Below, piece after piece: positions 22,291-24,827 of a stretch of 24,827 nucleotides of DNA (positions are counted from its first letter, which is position 1; each line of letters starts with the position of its first letter). The stretch is from an uncultured Oscillospiraceae bacterium (GTDB taxonomy: Bacteria; Bacillota; Clostridia; Oscillospirales; Oscillospiraceae). The translations under genes and the position numbers were made by a program. Where the stretch lies: NCBI GenBank assembly GCA_934636045.1, contig CAKTZP010000012.1, forward strand, positions 1 to 24,827, written 5' to 3'. The notes under the pieces are model-generated. The model was given only the letters and a program-made list of their open reading frames with translations, was not told the DNA's origin and ran no database searches.

Positions 22291-23655
22291 ATGGCGCGTA
22301 AATGTTTGGATGCCTACCTTGTTCCCGGAAAGCATATTCATCTGATCGGCATCGGCGGCGTTTCCATGCGGCCGCTGGGACTGGTGCTGCGCGGGATGGG
22401 CATGACGGTGACCGGCTCGGATATGAACGCCTCGGTTTCGACCGACGAGCTGATTGCAAAGGGCATCACGGTGCACATCGGCCACAGCGCGAATAATATC
22501 AAGGGCGCGGACTGCATCATCCGCACTGCCGCCGCCCATAACGACAACCCGGAGATCGCCGCCGCCCGCGCGATGGGCATTCCGGTGTTCGAGCGCGCGC
22601 AGGCGTGGGGGCTGATCATGCGGGAGTACAAAAACGCGATCTGCATTTCCGGTACGCACGGCAAGACCACCACGACGGCCATGATCACGCATATTTTCAT
22701 GCAGGCGCAGCGCGACCCGACGGTTATGCTCGGCGGCTATCTGCCGCTGCTCAAGGCCGGACACCGCGTCGGCAGCGGCGACACTATCATTATGGAAAGC
22801 TGCGAATACTGCGATTCGTTCCTGAACTTTTATCCGACGGTCGCAATCATCAACAACATTGAGGCCGACCATCTGGACTATTTTAAGGATCTGGCCGCAG
22901 TGGAGCGCTCGTTCCGCAAGTTTGCCGGGCTCGTGCCGCGCACGGGGCATGTGATTGCCAACGGCGACGACCGCAATACGGTCGAAACGCTGGAGGATCT
23001 GCACTATATTTCCTTTGGCCTCGGCGAAAAGAACGACATCCGCGCCGAGAATCTCTCGGAGGACTACCGCTCGTTTGACGTGGTCTGCTTCGGAAAAATC
23101 TACTGCCATCTGCACCTGAACGTCTACGGGCGGCACAATGTGTATAACGCGCTGGCAGCGGCGGCGGCAGCCTACGTGATGAACGTGGACGGTGCGGCGG
23201 TCGCGGCAGGGCTGGAGAGCTTTACCGGCGCAGGGCGGCGGCTGGAGCGCAAGGGGAGCTACCACGGCGCGGCGGTCTATGACGACTATGCGCACCATCC
23301 CGGCGAGCTGCACGCGCTGATCGACGCGGTCAAGACGATGGGCTATCAGCGCATCATCGTGGCCTTCCAGCCGCATACGTACACGCGGACAAAGGCGCTG
23401 TTTTCCGATTTTGTTGCTGAGCTCAAACGGGTGGATGTCGCCGTGCTGGCCGAAATCTATGCCGCGCGCGAGAGCAACAAGACCGGCATATCCTCGCGCG
23501 ATTTGGCGCGGGAGATTCCGGGCGCGGTCTATTTTGAGACGCTGCCGGAGGTCGCGGCCTATCTGAAGTCCATCGCCAAGGAGGGCGACATCATCCTGAC
23601 CGTCGGCGCGGGAGACATTTATAAGGCCGGAGAGCTCCTGCTTGCGGGAGAATAA
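22291..23655 (+). CDS. murC: UDP-N-acetylmuramate-L-alanine ligase
   Basis: MurC adds L-alanine to UDP-MurNAc in an ATP-dependent reaction, the first peptide step of cell-wall precursor synthesis. The 454-residue protein has the N-terminal Rossmann motif IHLIGIGGVSMRPLG, the ATP P-loop GTHGKTTTT (from residue 121), the clostridial-style ESCEYCDSFLNF, NNIEADHLDYF and YDDYAHHPGEL. Length is normal. AAGGAGAGG precedes the start. It is a probable single-gene unit with its own promoter. murB lies 17 kb away, so the Mur genes are dispersed. Confidence 0.97.
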   Translation: MARKCLDAYLVPGKHIHLIGIGGVSMRPLGLVLRGMGMTVTGSDMNASVSTDELIAKGITVHIGHSANNIKGADCIIRTAAAHNDNPEIAAARAMGIPVFERAQAWGLIMREYKNAICISGTHGKTTTTAMITHIFMQAQRDPTVMLGGYLPLLKAGHRVGSGDTIIMESCEYCDSFLNFYPTVAIINNIEADHLDYFKDLAAVERSFRKFAGLVPRTGHVIANGDDRNTVETLEDLHYISFGLGEKNDIRAENLSEDYRSFDVVCFGKIYCHLHLNVYGRHNVYNALAAAAAAYVMNVDGAAVAAGLESFTGAGRRLERKGSYHGAAVYDDYAHHPGELHALIDAVKTMGYQRIIVAFQPHTYTRTKALFSDFVAELKRVDVAVLAEIYAARESNKTGISSRDLAREIPGAVYFETLPEVAAYLKSIAKEGDIILTVGAGDIYKAGELLLAGE

Positions 23656-23683
23656 AGCGGTGTTGCGCGAAGATAACCCCTCA

Positions 23684-23797
23684 GTCAGCTTCGCTGACAG
23701 TTCCCCTTCATAAGGGGAGCCAAGCCGCTGCGGCGGAGTGGCGCCAAGCAAATACCGCACTGCTTTCGGAATTCGCGGCGGGCTGAGGGCAGCCCGC
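23684..23797 (+). repeat. Compound intergenic palindromic repeat
   Basis: Three hairpins in a row: GTCAGC-TTC-GCTGAC (23684-23698), TCCCCTT-CAT-AAGGGGA (23702-23718) and GCGGGCT-N6-AGCCCGC (23778-23797). The first two form a block of the kind often dispersed between genes in gut Clostridia (recognised from memory). The gap 23656-23840 contains no gene. Confidence 0.6.
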
Positions 23798-23840
23798 CTT
23801 ACGCAAGGAGGGCTAGTCTACGCAAGATATGGGGAGAATT

Positions 23841-23866
23841 GGGACGTCGGAGACGTCCCTTTTTTT
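23841..23866 (+). terminator. Intrinsic terminator
   Basis: GGGACGTC (23841-23848), loop GGA, GACGTCCC (23852-23859), then seven T (23860-23866): a textbook rho-independent terminator placed just before the topoisomerase promoter, insulating it from murC read-through. Confidence 0.9.
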
Positions 23867-23871
23867 GCGGA

Positions 23872-23900
23872 TTGACTTTTTTCCAAAATAGGGATATACT
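23872..23900 (+). promoter_or_regulatory. Promoter of the topoisomerase gene
   Basis: TTGACT (23872-23877), 17 bases, TATACT (23895-23900), followed by an AT-rich TATATATAG stretch. Leader of about 50 bases to the start codon at 23960. Confidence 0.85.
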
Positions 23901-23959
23901 ATATCTATATATAGTGGTTTACTATGCGAATTTATGCACAAAATGTGTGAGGAAGAGCT

Positions 23960-24827
23960 ATGGCAAAGAAGCAAACCTACGGCAACGAGAGCATCAGCAG
24001 CCTGAAGGGCGCCGATCGCGTCCGCAAGCGTCCGGCGGTCATTTTCGGCTCGGACGACCTGACCGGCTGCGAGCATGCGGTATTTGAAATTCTCTCCAAC
24101 GCCATTGACGAGGCGCGTGAGGGACACGGCGATCTGGTCATCGTCACGCGCTATGCGGACAAAAGCATTGAGGTCGAGGACTTCGGCCGCGGCTGCCCGG
24201 TGGACTGGAACGAAAAGGAGCAGCGCTACAACTGGGAGCTGGTCTTCTGCGAGATGTACGCCGGCGGCAAATATAACAATCTTGTCGGCGACAACTACGA
24301 GTACAGCCTCGGCCTGAACGGCCTCGGCTCCTGCGCCACGCAGTATGCCTCGGAATATTTCGATGCGCGGATCTATCGCGACGGCTTTAAATATACCCTG
24401 CATTTTGAAAAGGGCAACATCGTCGGAAAGCTCAATAAGGAGCCTGCAGACCGCAAAAAGACCGGCTCGCTGTTCCATTGGAAGCCTGACCTCGAGGTCT
24501 TTACCGACATCGACATCCCGGCGGAATACTATCTGGACATCATGAAGCGGCAGGCGGTCGTGAACGCGGGCGTGACCTTCCGCTTCCGCAATCAGGTGGG
24601 CAGCAGGTTCGAGACGACCGAGTTTTGTTACGAAAAGGGCATTCTGGACTATATCAACGAGCTGACCGAGGGAAATTCCTTCACCATGCCGCAGTATTGG
24701 GAGGCCGAGCGCAAGGGACGCGACCGCGAGGACAAGCCGGAATATAAGGTAAAGATCACAGCGGCGCTCTGCTTCTCCCGCGACCTGAGCCGGACGGAGT
24801 ATTACCACAATTCCTCATGGCTGGAGC
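23960..24827 (+). CDS. Type II topoisomerase subunit B, GyrB/ParE-like (3' end outside window)
   Basis: The first 289 residues of a GHKL-ATPase topoisomerase subunit. It starts MAKKQTYGNESISSLKGADRVRKRPAVIFGSD. ATPase motifs match GyrB positions: Glu43, Asn47 and Asp50 in EILSNAIDEA, Asp74 and Arg77 in EDFGRGCP, the MYAGGKY segment, and the lid GLNGLGS. Compared with classic GyrB, RPGMYIG is RPAVIFG, DNGRGIP is DFGRGCP, and GGLHGVG is LGLNGLG. This wording belongs to a clostridial topoisomerase IV-like group, as I recall, so the gene is probably the second, decatenating enzyme rather than gyrase. A GyrA/ParC-like partner is expected just beyond the window. GAGGAAG precedes the ATG. Confidence 0.9.
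   Translation, partial: MAKKQTYGNESISSLKGADRVRKRPAVIFGSDDLTGCEHAVFEILSNAIDEAREGHGDLVIVTRYADKSIEVEDFGRGCPVDWNEKEQRYNWELVFCEMYAGGKYNNLVGDNYEYSLGLNGLGSCATQYASEYFDARIYRDGFKYTLHFEKGNIVGKLNKEPADRKKTGSLFHWKPDLEVFTDIDIPAEYYLDIMKRQAVVNAGVTFRFRNQVGSRFETTEFCYEKGILDYINELTEGNSFTMPQYWEAERKGRDREDKPEYKVKITAALCFSRDLSRTEYYHNSSWLE

Overview
The window is a G+C-rich stretch of a bacterial chromosome, almost certainly from a Firmicute of the class Clostridia. An Oscillospiraceae/Ruminococcaceae-like gut lineage fits best. The evidence is the Gram-positive-type gene neighbourhoods (ylxM-ffh-rpsP-khpA, murB-whiA-dnaE, recA-recX-rimO-pgsA), a clostridial-style MurC with the CEYCDSF motif, a clostridial GyrB/ParE-like subunit with the RPAVIFGSD motif, strong AGGAGG-type ribosome binding sites and sigma-A promoters. 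It is mostly core housekeeping DNA. No phage, plasmid, transposase, CRISPR array, tRNA or rRNA gene was seen.

Layout: (1) 2-1179, plus strand: the 3' end of an M42 aminopeptidase gene and a translationally coupled YdcF-like membrane protein. (2) 1180-1492: a convergent intergenic region holding two near-identical hairpins around a MITE-like palindromic repeat. (3) 1493-3958, minus strand: ylxM, ffh, a repeat-filled gap, rpsP and khpA, driven by a perfect-consensus promoter at 3991-4019. (4) 4068-9492, plus strand: murB (peptidoglycan precursor), whiA (division/sporulation-type regulator) and dnaE (replicative polymerase). (5) 9505-13349: an operator-like dyad, a promoter, a structured leader of about 210 nt, then a lipoprotein with Asp-rich repeat motifs, an OmpR-type response regulator and a sensor kinase. 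This looks like an envelope-sensing unit. (6) 13351-13632: a mosaic of small palindromes with a spacing near 53 nt. (7) 13698-19169: a tight operon of DUF1385 (YqhQ-like), prmC, recA, recX, rimO and pgsA, several genes overlapping, ended by a strong bidirectional terminator. (8) 19325-19834, minus strand: a CarD-like RNA polymerase-binding regulator. (9) 19972-22227: two different nucleoside phosphorylase homologues in tandem, coupled to an RluA-type pseudouridine synthase. (10) 22200-23655: murC with its own promoter inside the end of the preceding gene. (11) 23656-23959: palindromic repeats, an intrinsic terminator and a strong promoter. (12) 23960 to the end: the N-terminal part of a GyrB/ParE-like topoisomerase subunit.

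The most interesting signal is the phosphorylase pair. From motif comparison with remembered E. coli uridine phosphorylase, the two proteins seem to have lost complementary sets of active-site residues, which suggests an obligate heteromer. Other points worth a second look are the repeat families that punctuate nearly every intergenic gap (including one inside the ffh-rpsP operon), the duplicated terminator at 1187/1456, the dyad and leader ahead of the lipoprotein/two-component operon, the murC promoter/terminator overlap, and several neighbourhoods that lack their usual partners (rapZ/yvcK, rimM-trmD-rplS, cinA, prfA).
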